DNA of 64,000 bases from Parapristionchus giblindavisi (GCA_943737045.1 CALSFV010000266.1:186001-250000); one strand, 5' to 3'; positions 43,732 through 54,816 are shown, counted from the first letter of the stretch. Notes: a model not told the origin generated them from the letters alone. Numbers and translations: made by a program.

Positions 43732-43851
43732 CCATAACCTTTATCTTAAGTTCGTTAATGTTAATTTAGAACCTTTGGACCATAACTTTAATATTAAGTT
43801 AACAAATCTTAACTGCTACCATTTCAGGGACAGATGAGGAGGGCTTTTTTC

Positions 43852-43992
43852 GGCACTACTTCAGAATAGTGTACCAGTCCAAAATATTAGTAAAATTGCC
43901 TAATATAAACGGCCTTTCCTTTGTGTTTATTTCATTTTTCATGTCCTTTTGGACTTGCCCGGTGTTCTGGTACCCTATTCTGAAGTAGTGCC
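43852..43992 (+). mobile_element. 141-bp hAT-like MITE with TSD and paralogous empty site
   Basis: GGCACTACTTCAGAATAG and its exact complement form the ends. CTTTTTTC occurs at 43,844-43,851 and 43,993-44,000, while the paralogous site at about 31,903 has a single CTTTTTTC. Same family as 12,349-12,489. Confidence 0.95.
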
Positions 43993-44658
43993 CTTTTTTC
44001 TTGGTTGCAATATCTTCTTGGTTTCCTTTTATACTCCTTTGAGATGTATATAGATTATTAGCGAAGGTTCTTGCTCAAATATCGTGTAGACTAGTCCTGC
44101 TCCCTCCCATTCTCCAGCAACCCTTCCATCAAAGAAGGGCGTATGTTGTGTGGGAAGTTGTCAGGGCTGTGTCTGAAATCATCAAATCCAACTCCCTGGA
44201 CCAATTCTTATTTAATCTGATTTTAGGCAAAATTCAGCACGGAGCCGTTCAACACTGGCATGGTTCTCGTATAAAATGCACCCAAATAATTTGAATAAAT
44301 ATTTGTCAATACTTTCTGTATTCATGTTATCAAGCAATTTCTGTAAGATCCTCATAGCACAGAGATTACATAGGTTTTTGTCTTTTGAATATCAACTAGC
44401 ATGGCCATGGTTGTCACTATTCGTACGTCTGGTTCTGAAGGAATCCCGTTTTCCAACTCGGGAAGAGTTGTAAAAAAGATGAAATATCGAGAGGGCGAGG
44501 CGGACACCAGGCGGGTTTGGTGGGATGCATTGGTGGGATGGACGTGACACTCGATTATGTCTCTTATATTATTTATACTCTGTCGTGGCAGGAAAAGTAC
44601 TCGACCTGTAATCGAAAATCCATACGGACTGTGGTCATTCACGATTCGTTTGTTTCTT

Positions 44659-45715
44659 ATGCATCGTTACATTTGCCTTAAAGATGGAGACCCTCGACCT
44701 TTTTTCGTAACAAGACTGTTCGGGTAGAATGATAGAGATTTATCACACGAATCGAACGACATATTTCATATTGCGTGATGATATGTTTGAAGCTTGTTAT
44801 GCGCATTGAAAGTACAACTTTTCAGACAAGTAGAGAGTGCCTATCCGATTTGCATACTTGACTCTCTCACTTTCCCATTGTCACTTACGCAAATTTCTAT
44901 AAAATATTTACATTCTATCCCATGTTATTCGTTGCGGGAGTCAGTCATGCCAACTCAAGGGTCTCCTTCTTTAAAGGAAGCGCAACCTCTCTCAAGAGTT
45001 GTTAGAGAACAGCGAAATAGTGTGCACAATGAAGAGACCATTGAGAGAGGTAACGCTCCCTTTACGTACCTGCGCCGTGAGAGGGGGATACGGCGTAGGC
45101 ACCAGGGCTGTGCATTTTACGTTTTACGATTTTACGAATTTTACGATTTTACGACTTTTTTCGTAAAATTTTTACGTCATAAAATTTTACAAAATGATGA
45201 AAATTTAACGAATCGAAAAATATGACAAAAAACTGAATAATTGGTGAAATTTTACAAAAGAATTAGCGGAAGGTCAGTCTTTGGAGATGTATACATAATT
45301 TTCTACAAGTTTTTAGAGGGAATTTCTTGCTTATCGTCTATCCCTTGCATAAGAGAGTCATTTATGAACATTCGATTGTTTCATATCTTTTATAACGAAA
45401 TCCCCCCCCCCCCCCATTCCCCAACCCCGCCCCGAGTCACCTTTCATTTATTTCTTTCTTCTAGATAGCGAAGTCAATATCATCACCTATTTATTTTTGT
45501 TCATATAATTTTCATGTGTCGTTGCATGCGTGTGCATGTAGATAAAATATATATATATTTGGGACAATTTCTTATAAATTTGGCTCAAAATGTATTACGA
45601 AAATTTTACGAATTTTACGAGAAAAAAATTCGTATAATTACGTTTTACGAAAATTTTACGAAAAAGATTTTACGCACAGCCCTCGTAGGCACGTAAGGCA
45701 AATGTAACGATGCAT
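44659..45715. mobile_element. ATGCATCGTTACATTTGCC element containing a nested insertion
   Basis: Ends ATGCATCGTTACATTTGCCT and AGGCAAATGTAACGATGCAT are complementary. A compact relative is at 59,504-59,614. Most of the right half is the element at 45,103. The left half (44,820-45,090) includes GTGTGCACAATG and GAGACCATT blocks also found in the collagen intron at 62,690. Confidence 0.65.
45103..45684. mobile_element. hAT-like element with TTTTACGA subterminal repeats
   Basis: CAGGGCTGTGC at the left and GCACAGCCCTC at the right; GTAGGCAC flanks both ends (45,095-45,102 and 45,685-45,692). The outermost ~120 bp on each side is packed with TTTTACGA(A) words. No transposase ORF. The 59,504 relative has a single GTAGGCAC, i.e. 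an empty site. Confidence 0.8.
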
Positions 45716-46490
45716 TTCAAACATGAGCATATCTAACAACCATTTTTTCGAATTTTCTTTAAAATAATATATGGCACATTTATAATAATTATAATAATAG
45801 TAATAATGCGCAATGAACATCACAAATTAGGACAAGTACAAGAAAATGATGGTTGATTGAACAATTCAATAAGAACCAGACCACCCATGGAGAGTCCTCG
45901 GAGAATTGCACCGATCCTGTATTCAACATAGACCGAAGTGGAAGGGATGGTTGACTACATAGCACAATATTCACTGAATTTGGGATAACAGTCAAGGAAA
46001 TATAACTGATTCATATTTTGAAAAGTATGGTATCTACTTGTGTCCTTTTCTCTCGTTTTGACGGTATAAGGGTTTAGTTTTATAAATTTTCGATCACGAG
46101 CAAAATCTAATTCTATGGACGATTTCTGCATTTTGCTATTTTGATCTATGTGTTATCTTGTATTTGATAAACGAGTTGAAAAATTGAAAAAATGAAAACA
46201 TGATCAATTTCTATAACAACAGATCAACGAGAAAAGAACGAACTGAGCGGTTACAAGGGCCTTATGACGAGGGAAATTTCTACTAAGAAATGAATCAGCT
46301 CAAATTCTCAGAATCGCTGTCCCAGAAGACCGAAAACATAAGATAAAATCGATTCTCGAAAATTTAATTCTCTGTTTGAGTGATTGAAGTAAGATTTAAC
46401 TAATGAAATTATACTTTATGTAAAATGTCATGGTACAATAGTAATTTGAATTATAATTTTATATATCTTTATGAAAATTGCATTCTTGCC

Positions 46491-46498
46491 TATAAAAG
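46491..46498 (+). promoter_or_regulatory. TATA box of MSP copy D
   Basis: TATAAAAG 42 bases before the ATG, with the upstream ATATATCTTTATGAAAATTG block shared with copy A. Confidence 0.65.
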
Positions 46499-46532
46499 AC
46501 TGCGTGATCGGTCAATCTTCACATTAGTCGTC

Positions 46533-47043
46533 ATGGCTCAGTCAGTACCTCCCGGAGATATCGCCACCCAACCCGGATCCAAGATTGTCTTCAATGCTCC
46601 TTATGATGACAAGCACACCTATCACATCAAGGTCAGTCTTAGGATCTTAAGGTTATCTTGGATCTGAGGATTTCTCATCCCTTAAAATTAACACTATCAT
46701 TTTAGGTAACCAACTCCTCTGCTCGCCGTATCGGATGGGCCTTCAAGACCACCAACATGAAGAGACTTGGAGTCGACCCCGGATCAGGAGTTCTCGACCC
46801 CAAAGAGGCTGCCCTCATCGCCGTCTCCTGTGATGCCTTCGCTTACGGACAGGAGGTACAGTATCTTTGATCTTGTTGGCATACTGTATCTTATGGTTCT
46901 CCGTTCAGGACACCAACAACGACCGTATCACCATCGAGTGGACCAACACCCCTGATGGAGCCGCCAAGCAGTTCCGTCGTGAATGGTTCCAGGGCGACGG
47001 TATGGTCCGCAGAAAGAACCTCCCCATCGAGTACAACCCTTAA
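46533..47043 (+). CDS. msp: Major sperm protein, copy D
   Basis: Exons 46533-46631, 46706-46855, 46909-47043; product identical to copy A. Introns are the short C/E type while the promoter resembles A. AATAAA (GAATAAACGATAC) follows the stop by 6 bases. The downstream flank is broken up by LINE fragments and a Tc1/mariner-type foldback, leaving the usual GATCAATTAATCG block displaced to 48,701. Confidence 0.95.
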
Positions 47044-47104
47044 GTTGCTGAATAAACGATACATCACTTCTTATATCTTGTCTTATTCACAATATTACAC
47101 AACA

Positions 47105-47240
47105 TCGTCCCCACTTGAATCATTGTTTGATCTCACGCATCTCACGAACCCTCGTGATTTTTTCAACTTTTCTAATGTATTAAACCTTAGTCGTGGTCAC
47201 CCTATGATATTATTTCTTCTTCATCATAATAATATTGCAC
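47105..47240 (+). pseudogene. LINE reverse-transcriptase C-terminal fragment
   Basis: Reads SPLESLFDLTHLTNPRDFFN then FSNVLNLSRGHPMILF. The RGHPxxL segment after a Phe-rich stretch resembles the tail of reverse transcriptases in Jockey/CR1-like LINEs. Inserted in the 3' flank of MSP copy D. Confidence 0.4.
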
Positions 47241-47290
47241 AATATGACAATGTACATAAATAAATATCAATCAATCAATATTTATCAGGT

Positions 47291-47519
47291 TCACACTGTG
47301 GTGTGCTGGGATATGGTTGTTAGCCATTGGGAGTAGGGCATATTCCACCATCCTTTTCCGATTCTCTTCCTTAGGTCATCTCGCCAACGAGTAGGGGGCT
47401 TTCCAACAGGTCTTCGAGAAGCATATAGGGTATCCAATTGGTGGCAATTTTGGCCCATCGATCAGTGTCCAGTGATTGAAGCTCAAGATCATCAAGAAGA
47501 AGGACAAGAGGAGATGTAC
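47291..47519 (-). pseudogene. LINE (endonuclease/RT polyprotein) C-terminal remnant
   Basis: Reads DTDRWAKIATNWIPYASRRP then VGKPPTRWRDDLRKRIGKGW and ends TTISQHTTV-stop. The DRWA...WIP...GRPPTRWxDD pattern is the classic C-terminus of RTE-like LINE polyproteins. The catalytic domains are absent. Confidence 0.6.
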
Positions 47520-47534
47520 AGTTAAATAAATATA

Positions 47535-48698
47535 CAGTCGCGCCGGAAAGTCAGTGCCAACTTTTGTTTTTGCTATATTTTTTGAACCAAGCGTGCTATG
47601 GGGCCGCTCTAGCGAGTTCGTATGGGAAATTTATCGAGGAATCCGGCCCTGATATTGCCGATTCATGAAAATTTCTCATTATTGCGTAATGATGACGCAA
47701 TCGAAGTCCACTTTTTTTGAAAAATCATAACTCCGAGGAAAAATTTTTTCCAGCCTACCGTTCTTCTATAAGTTTGAGATCTACGCGTCGACTACCCAGA
47801 AAAATGTTTTTAGGATGCTGCGATTTTTTTCAACCGCAGCGGCCTTGCTACAAAATGGCGGCTGCAAACTCAGATCTCAGCTCCAAGACATGCTAGAGAC
47901 TCGTTCTTGGGATCAAAATGATCCTTATGATGTCCCAAACAATCCCTGAAAGTTTGGTCCTGATCGGACCACAATTGCCTTCAGTACACCAAAAAGTCAC
48001 TTTTTCAGATGACCTCATTTTGAGGGCCTACAAGTACGTGAGTGATTTTTCTAAAAATGTGGTTCTTGTGCTAAAATATGACAAATCCATCCCAGAAGCC
48101 ATCCTCACACTTTGGTGAAAACACCTTGCTTCGCATCTTCACGGCAAACGACAAGCGAGCATGCACTCGTTTCGGAGGCGCACGTACAGGGGAGGGGAAG
48201 GGAGGGAGGGGCGCGCGCACGCACAGTGAGTGCGTGCGGGAAAGACTGATGTGGCACCGAGGGGCTGCAAGATGGGTTATCCCAAGCTTGCAGACGTATT
48301 ATATGATGGTTTCGGCACATTTTAGCACAAGAACCGAAATATTAGAAATAATCACTGTCATAATTGCATGCCCTCAAAGTGAGGTCATCTGAAAAAAGTG
48401 ACTTTTTGGTGTACTTTTTGGTGTCCTAGTGATTTTTTTAATTGAAAAGAAAACATTTTACAACAAGAATTTTAAAAAAAATAGATTTTTTTTCCTCGGA
48501 GTTATGATTTTTCAAAAAAGTGGACTTCGATTGCGTCATCATTACGCAATAATGAGAAATTTTCATGTGTCGGCAATATTAGGGCCGGATTCCTTGATAA
48601 ATTTCCCATAAGAACTCGCGAGAGCGGCCCCATAGCACGCTTGGTTAAAAAAATATAGCAAAAACAAAAAGTTGGCACTGACTTTCCGGCGCGACTGT
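47535..48698. mobile_element. Tc1/mariner-type foldback with TA duplication
   Basis: CAGTCGCGCCGGAAAGTCAG and its complement form the outer ends, flanked by TA on both sides. Arms are complementary for several hundred bases (GGGGCCGCTCTAGCGAG / CTCGCGAGAGCGGCCCC; CATTATTGCGTAATGATGAC and complement; TCAGATGACCTCATTTTGAG and complement). The central ~350 bp is unpaired and has no transposase. The CAGT start and TA target fit the Tc1/mariner superfamily. Confidence 0.8.
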
Positions 48699-48830
48699 AG
48701 ATCAATTAATCGTTCGATCTTAAATCGTATTTGGACTAGCAGAGAAATGATCGTGGATGTGTTTTGATCTATACAACGGTTGTGAGGTTTGAGATACATC
48801 AAATTTAAATTAAAATTCATTTATCATATT

Positions 48831-49009
48831 AGGGTGTGTCATAAGTTCGGTAATTTTTCCCAGAACACAACAAAATGTAAATATTTTTTTACCTCAATCA
48901 ATGATGGATGTCAATATATTGAAGTAATCTGGTAACTGGAAGAGAGGTACTGTACCCACTGATCTACCTCGAGTCTTTCCCCCCTTCGATCGCGTCTCTC
49001 CTTTCCCTA
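48831..49009. other. Possible mariner terminal sequence and spacer
   Basis: AGGGTGTGTCATAAGTTCGG resembles mariner ends; it could be the 3' terminus of the element whose transposase remnant is at 49,681-49,875. No matching opposite end was found. Confidence 0.35.
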
Positions 49010-49201
49010 CACTGAGAGCAAACTTACCCAAATATGGGTAATAGATTTGCAAACTTACGATACTTGTGTACACGATTTGCTCACATTCGGGCAAATGGTA
49101 GCCCAAAAACCTTCGATTTGCCCATATACAGGCTAGCATTTGTCTGAATACGGCAAATCGTTCGCCAACTAACGGCATTCGGCTAAATTTAATCTCTGTG
49201 T
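49010..49201. mobile_element. CACTGAGAGCAAACTTACC-family MITE
   Basis: Same left end as 2,865-3,587 with GGGCAAAT/ATTTGCCC words, but no tRNA-like core. Right end eroded (TTTAATCTCTGTGT). Confidence 0.6.
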
Positions 49202-49680
49202 ACACTCTCTCGTGCTCTCTCAATTCCCCACACTCTCTCAGGCGAGAGGAAACTATCTATCTGTTGTGAGCGTTCACTAAAAGTTGATTTTCTCGTTTTT
49301 TTCCATTCACCAAAATCGTTGAAATTTTTTCTATTGCTCCCTGAGGTAATTCCTATCCGATCTAGCCATGTCGCTCAGGACACTTTCGCCTCTGAGAGGT
49401 TACATTTTTGGAATTTGTGAAATTTCTTATGAAAAATAAATTAGACAGGCGTGATCGCCATCAAATTCTACCCCCGAAACATTGGTCAGTTAATTTTAGC
49501 ACCATCAGGCGACAAGAAATGACCAAAAAAGGCGATTTCAACGCGACGCCGTCTGTCCTCAATGGTGACTCCAGGTGCAAAATGAGCAAGTCCATCGTCA
49601 TCAGCACCCTTGAGAACCCCTTCTCGCAGGTTTTCGAAAAATTGATGTACCGGACCCCAACCACTCTTGCTCAACGGACT

Positions 49681-49875
49681 CATATACTCCCCGTTGGCAT
49701 TCACCACCTCTTGCCATATTTCAGCCAGCTTGCGGATGCCATCCTTCCAAAACCCTTTCGGCCGCGAGTCAATCCATGACCTGATCTGGCAGTCGAGGTC
49801 GGCCTTCTTATAGATCTTTTTCCCGGTGAGGAAGGTCTGCAGGCTGCGGAAGGCATGGTAGTCGGGAGGGGAGAT
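49681..49875 (-). pseudogene. Mariner transposase C-terminal remnant
   Basis: Within a 153-codon open frame, residues 25-89 read ISPPDYHAFRSLQTFLTGKK, later FWKDGIRKLAEIWQEVVNAN and GEYM. This matches the mariner C-terminal block SPxDYHLFRSLQ...W..G..KL...W..V...NGEY, including the final Asp of the DDD catalytic triad (D29). The first two catalytic Asp, the helix-turn-helix and the frame on either side are missing or unrelated. Dead transposase. Confidence 0.7.
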
Positions 49876-50420
49876 GGCTTCGCACTTTCCCACACCTCGC
49901 CCACGGAGGCAATTTTCATTAACAAGAGCGAGTATAGAATCTGCCAAAAGTCAACGTGATCGACAGAGAAATCGTGGTGAGACTCAAAAAATATGAAACA
50001 AATACCGTATATTTTTTGTTGATTGAGCCTCTTAATATTCTATTTCATCTGTATATTCTGTGTTCCTAGTTTTTTTATATTACTTTAAGTTGTTGCGCAT
50101 CTACCTAGACCGAAATAATTTGAGTAAATTCAAAAAAATGAGAGTAAAAACAGTGTTTAAAGATTTATCACTGTATCCGTGAAATAGAATATACACGCGC
50201 AGCCTTTTTCACGGATACGGATGAAAGAATATTCTTACCCATTACCCTCCGTGTCGCCGACACGCATGGGAAAGTAGGACGGGCTTCGCACTTAATTTCG
50301 ACGTCTCATTTGATTTTGTTTAATCAATATAGTCTTACCATACATTAATTGACGGAAAAAAAACGTAGAGCTACAACTTTCTTTGGTAGACAAAAGATGT
50401 ACAACTATTATGAACAGTCG

Positions 50421-50762
50421 TTAAAGGTGGAGACCCGCGAATGTTCATGTAAATCTCTTGTATATTGCTTGAGCAAGTGTCAAGTGATATGCAAGAAAAG
50501 GGAGTGAGCCCATATCAATCCCTTAGTGCAGTGGTAACTCTTCGGGACTACAAAGCACATGGTCGCGGGTTCGAATCCTATTGCCGATCTTTCCTATTTT
50601 CAAACTTTCCCTGCTATTCTGTGCATGATTCATTCATGATTCTAGTGATCAATAAGCTGAATTTGCATGAAATAAATAGGCTACGGTGTGTATAATAACT
50701 TTTGCCAATTTTCTGTCTTCACAGTTTGTTCACGAAAATATTCGCGGGAGTCCACCTTTAAA
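50421..50762. mobile_element. TTAAAGGTGGAGACC element with tRNA-like core
   Basis: TTAAAGGTGGAGACCCGCGA and the complement of TTCGCGGGAGTCCACCTTTAA form the ends. A tRNA-like module (50,515-50,592) with TTAGTGCAGTGGTAACTC (box A) and GGGTTCGAATCC (box B) occupies the interior. Confidence 0.7.
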
Positions 50763-50998
50763 CCACGAAAACTGACAAAATCGGGCTTCTGATGCCTTTT
50801 TTGTCATCGCCAAAACCTTTGTCTTTGCTTTGTTTTCACTTTAACAAATTGTCATTTCGTTAGGTCAATTTATAATATAGAGTTATTTCTTCAGTACAAA
50901 GAACAATATGATTATTGGAAATTTTTTATCATCGAATTAGTTATTTCTTGAGCGGTTGTGTACAACGATGATATGATATAGAACATAGAATCTATATA

Positions 50999-51136
50999 CA
51001 CAGAGAAAAAATTCCCTAGTAACGTCTCTCTACGGAATTCTTCCCTCATAGGGGACGAATTCTATAAGGGAAGAATTCCGTACAGAGACTTTTCTAGGGA
51101 ATAATTCCTTTATAGACAAGGGTTTTTTTTTCTGTG
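50999..51136. mobile_element. CACAGAGAAAAA MITE, 138 bp
   Basis: CACAGAGAAAAAATTCCCTA and a near-complement ending TTTTTTTCTGTG, with AGGGAAGAATTCCGTA palindromic core. Terminal bases CACAGAGAAA match the tips of the 6.6-kb element at 35,935, suggesting one transposase family. Confidence 0.7.
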
Positions 51137-51469
51137 GGTGTATTAAGAAATCTCTATTGTTGGACTAATGGTGATGCAATCAATTGTAACATATAATTGC
51201 TAATTTGTGAAGGGATCTGAACAATCAATTAAAGAGGAAGAATCGATGAGATGATGTGGTGCAGCCTAAGCCTGCACCACTTGGAAACCCAAAAAAAGCA
51301 CTCGTTGGGACGGTATCCGATTCGTTCAGTTGCTGCTTCGATTACACTCATGGCGAGACCTCGACGATTTCGGAAGCGGTGATGAGGGGAAGCGGTCGAT
51401 ACGGAGACGTCCAGAAGAGCGGTGGGGGGGGGGGGGAGGCTTTGTGTTCTAAAGAATATCATACATGGG

Positions 51470-51560
51470 CGGGGTACCTGGAGCTCGATTCTACAGGGGG
51501 CATCCGAACGAAAAATGGTTAATTTTACAGAAGGAGATCACTTTTTTTTCAAAAATTTCA
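51470..51560 (-). mobile_element. CATACATGGGCG-family MITE, truncated
   Basis: CATACATGGGCGGGGTACCT and GAGCTCGATTCTACAGGGGG are intact, then the element stops near 51,560. Confidence 0.6.
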
Positions 51561-51897
51561 AAAATTTCAGTGAATGTCTTTCTCGCTGAATAGCTGCTTA
51601 TATTATATGTATACACGATGCAACTGTGATATTTATTTATTTATTTATCATACATCCAATAAAGATGTGACAACATTTGAAACAAAGAATAAATAAGTGA
51701 ATAAGAGAATCGGGAAAGTGGGTGGTAGGAATAGGGGATAGAGAAGAGGGAAGAGGGAGGGGAGTGCAGGTCTTCATATGTAGACTAAGATCAAAGATCA
51801 ACATGATCTAGGATAGGTTGGCAAGACCTAGCGGGGGAGGAGTCCGCATTGATTCAATATATATCGGATTGAATCGAGTCTACTATGAGGAAGTGCA

Positions 51898-54816
51898 TTA
51901 AAGTGATGTGATGGTAATTCCTAATTTTTCAATAAGGTCAGGGCAAGAAATCAATTTAGCTTTAATAATTGGGGTGCTATGTAATATGGTGGGTGAACCA
52001 GTAACACAATGTAATTTGGTCAGGAAACGGGCACACCTAACTGAAAAAGAGGAACGGAGGTTTTCACGTTTAGTTAAAGGAATATGAAATGCGAAACAAG
52101 ATAATCGACCAAATGTAGGTTTAAAAACAAAGAAATGGCTAGATGGAAGATCTACTTCACAACGAAGAATCTTTAAAGCATAAATAATATCGATCACTGT
52201 TCTTCTATGATAAAGGGTAGGTAGATTGAACAGAGCTAATCTATCAATATACTGAGGAGGGAATACATCTCTATGGAAACAGCGATAAAATAGGAGACGA
52301 GTAAAAAGATGTGAAACTTTCTCTAATTTACGAACAAGGCCCTTAGATGAAGGGGACCATACGGGGGATGCATATTCAATAATGGGAAGGATATAACATT
52401 TAAAGGCGTGTATGTAAACACCGGGTCTAGTGCAAGAGATAGAACGAAAAAGTAGATAAACTAAAGATGTGGCTTTCTTTGTAATAATAGAGATGTGTGA
52501 GGAAAAATTGAGAAGAGGGTCAATGAAGACTCCTAAGTCACGGGTAGATAGAGATGAGGGTAGCGGATGAGAGTGGATCGAGTATGGAAGAGAGGGGTTG
52601 TTTTTGCCTATATAAAGTACAGTGCATTTGTTTTGTGCAACTGTCAACTGCCATTTTTGACAGTATTCTACTATAAGTGAAATACCCTGAGAAAGTTGAG
52701 TATGAGAAGCTAATGGTTGTAATGGACTAAATGTAGAGTATAGTTTGATGTCATCAGCGAAAATTTTTATATCTATTAAAGGGAGAGGATCTATAACCCT
52801 GGGTAGTTCCGAAAGATAGATCAAAAACAGTAATGGGCCCAAAACTGTACCTTGTGGTACTCCTGATGTGACATCCCTCTCAGAAGAGAGGGAATCACCA
52901 AGACGTACTCTAAAAGATCGATTATCTAAAAATGAATTAAACCACGCAAGAATGTTATTCCTGATACCAATAGACTCCAACTTATGTAAAAGTTTAGAAT
53001 GAGAAACAGAGTCGAACGCCTTAGCAAGATCAATATAAATTACATCAGTACAGAGATCGCGATCAATAGAGTTGCGCCATGCCTGAGTACAATGCAGAAG
53101 TTGTGATACAGTTGATCTACCGGACATAAAACCGAATTGTTCCTGAGGAATTATATTATGGATATTGCACCATTTCATAATGCGCGGTTTGAGAAAACGT
53201 TCTAAAACTTTGCATGCAATGGGAGTGAGTGAGATTGGACGAAAATGGGAAACAATAGATGGCGAGGAAACCTTGGGGATAGGAATTATTGTGGAGATTT
53301 TCCATATAGACGGAATCTCTCCCAATATGAAAGAGTAATTGAAGATAAGAGAAAGAGGGTAGGCTAAGGTTGAGGAACAATTTTTATAAATGATAGAAGG
53401 GATGTTATCGGAAGGTAATGAACATGAGGAATTGACTCGTTTGAGAAGATAACAAACATCTTGAGGCATGATTATAGGTACGGAGAAAGATTGAGGAACA
53501 GAGGCAAGTACATGAGGGCGGGTCATATCATCAGTGGTATACATGGTTTGAAAGTAGTCGGCCAATGCATTAACCTTAGATGATTCAGATAATAGTGGAT
53601 TTCCAGAGGTATCACATAAACATCCTATTTTAGTCTTGCTTTTAAGTCGAGAGCTGAGGTAGTTGTAAAATCGTTTGCCATGCAAATTAGAGAGTATTTT
53701 GTTTTCACGATTTTTTACATACTTCCTTATCTCTCGCTGAAGACGGGCACACACAGATTTATATAGAGGTATAACAGGGCGAAGATGAATCTTTTCAAAA
53801 AGAGCACGCTTATGAGAGATCAAAGACCGGATGTGGGATGGATATTGGTCGAATGGTAAAGGGACTTTACGAATTGGGGTGTACTTATTCAGAAGTGACA
53901 AAACATGAGACGTAAATTTGGAATACATATCATTGATAGACAAAAAATCATTGAGAATGGAGTCCCAATCAGAACAGAAGAAGGCATGATCAAGGAAATC
54001 AAAGATTGTCTTACGGTAATCGAAAGTGGGAACATTGATTGGAGTAAATGAAGGGAAGGAAAGAGAGAAAAGAACACTGGAATGGTCGGAAGAGGCGAAT
54101 GGGGATGACAAAGAACAGCTAGTGATAATATCATTTGTAGATAAGATTAGGTCTAAATAATTTTGGGCAAGGGTAGGAGAAGGGACATGTTGTGAAAGAC
54201 CAAGAGCGTCACAGAGATCGATAAGAGTTGAAGACTGGCCAGAGCCAGTAGGAGACGGAATGGACCAATCAATATGAAAGTTGAAATCTCCTAACAACAC
54301 AATAGGTTTATCAATCGATAGAAGTGATGAGAGGGACTCGAAGAGGTCAGAATTGGATTGGGAAGTGGTATTAGGGGGGCGATAGACAAGTACTATACGA
54401 ACTGTGGTAAGGGAAAGAGGAGAGACAATATCTATAGCAAGGATATCAGATGAAGAGTTGTTATTTGGTGGAACAACAGTAGAGTAGATGTGGTCTCGTA
54501 TGATGATACACACTCCACCACCTCTTCTGGCTCTATCACAACGAAAGACTCTATATGGGTAATCCAGAACAAGTTCAAAATCAGAAATTCTACTAGATAG
54601 CCAAGATTCAGTCACAAATACAATATCAGGCTTGGAAATGGATAAGATACAATGAAGATCCGGAATCTTATTGACAAGTGAGCGTGAATTGAACAGTATG
54701 CATGACAGAGAGGTCGGATAAGAGGGAGAGGGAGAGGGAGAGGTAGAGGGAGAGGGAGAGGGAGAGGGAGGAAGGGAGTGGGATGATGATAAATGAGATA
54801 ATTCTACATGAGGCAA
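51898..54816 (-). CDS. LINE ORF2: AP endonuclease and reverse transcriptase, 972 aa
   Basis: Residues 1-36 are a low-complexity Ser/Pro leader encoded by GGAGAG repeats. The apurinic endonuclease-like domain spans about 38-252: FNSRSL, VTESWLSS (E70), RGGGVCIIIRDH, LVYRPPN, LLGDFNFHIDW (D177, N179) and the terminal SSDHSSVLFSL (D244, H245). The reverse transcriptase spans about 500-780: HFRPISLTPIACKVLERF, GFMSGRSTVSQL, IYIDLAKAFDSVSH (D596), TSGVPQGTVLGPLLFLIYLS and IKIFADDIKLY (F686-ADD). No internal stop or frameshift. No RNase H domain seen. All catalytic residues are present, so the copy may be young. The ATG used is the first in frame; the frame begins 27 nt after the ORF1 stop. Confidence 0.92.
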   Translation of the reverse strand: MPHVELSHLSSSHSLPPSPSPSPSTSPSPSPSYPTSLSCILFNSRSLVNKIPDLHCILSISKPDIVFVTESWLSSRISDFELVLDYPYRVFRCDRARRGGGVCIIIRDHIYSTVVPPNNNSSSDILAIDIVSPLSLTTVRIVLVYRPPNTTSQSNSDLFESLSSLLSIDKPIVLLGDFNFHIDWSIPSPTGSGQSSTLIDLCDALGLSQHVPSPTLAQNYLDLILSTNDIITSCSLSSPFASSDHSSVLFSLSFPSFTPINVPTFDYRKTIFDFLDHAFFCSDWDSILNDFLSINDMYSKFTSHVLSLLNKYTPIRKVPLPFDQYPSHIRSLISHKRALFEKIHLRPVIPLYKSVCARLQREIRKYVKNRENKILSNLHGKRFYNYLSSRLKSKTKIGCLCDTSGNPLLSESSKVNALADYFQTMYTTDDMTRPHVLASVPQSFSVPIIMPQDVCYLLKRVNSSCSLPSDNIPSIIYKNCSSTLAYPLSLIFNYSFILGEIPSIWKISTIIPIPKVSSPSIVSHFRPISLTPIACKVLERFLKPRIMKWCNIHNIIPQEQFGFMSGRSTVSQLLHCTQAWRNSIDRDLCTDVIYIDLAKAFDSVSHSKLLHKLESIGIRNNILAWFNSFLDNRSFRVRLGDSLSSERDVTSGVPQGTVLGPLLFLIYLSELPRVIDPLPLIDIKIFADDIKLYSTFSPLQPLASHTQLSQGISLIVEYCQKWQLTVAQNKCTVLYIGKNNPSLPYSIHSHPLPSSLSTRDLGVFIDPLLNFSSHISIITKKATSLVYLLFRSISCTRPGVYIHAFKCYILPIIEYASPVWSPSSKGLVRKLEKVSHLFTRLLFYRCFHRDVFPPQYIDRLALFNLPTLYHRRTVIDIIYALKILRCEVDLPSSHFFVFKPTFGRLSCFAFHIPLTKRENLRSSFSVRCARFLTKLHCVTGSPTILHSTPIIKAKLISCPDLIEKLGITITSL

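Larger units (their letters stand above)
43070..44305 (+). other. Candidate small transcription unit, copy 2 (disrupted)
   Basis: Counterpart of 31,563-32,220: CATAAAAG at 43,070 in place of TATAAAAG, donor CACAC/GTAAGT at 43,115, acceptor ATTTCAG ending 43,827, ATG at 43,834, AATAAA at 44,294. A MITE sits six codons into the presumed signal-peptide frame, and a 4-nt GGCG insertion lies near 44,137. Probably inactive. Confidence 0.3.
42579..44530 (+). repeat. Duplicated non-MSP unit, copy 2
   Basis: Second copy of 31,079-32,470, directly abutting the right end of the 6.6-kb element and enlarged by elements at 43,262-43,731 and 43,852-43,992. Confidence 0.85.

Noticed and set aside
49486..49947. 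153-codon minus-strand frame as an intact gene
   Set aside because: Only residues 25-89 match mariner transposase; the rest is unrelated and the catalytic N-terminal part is absent.
51229..51522. Overlapping 77- and 88-codon ORFs on both strands
   Set aside because: No recognisable domain, adjacent to a poly-G tract and a MITE; no splice context found.
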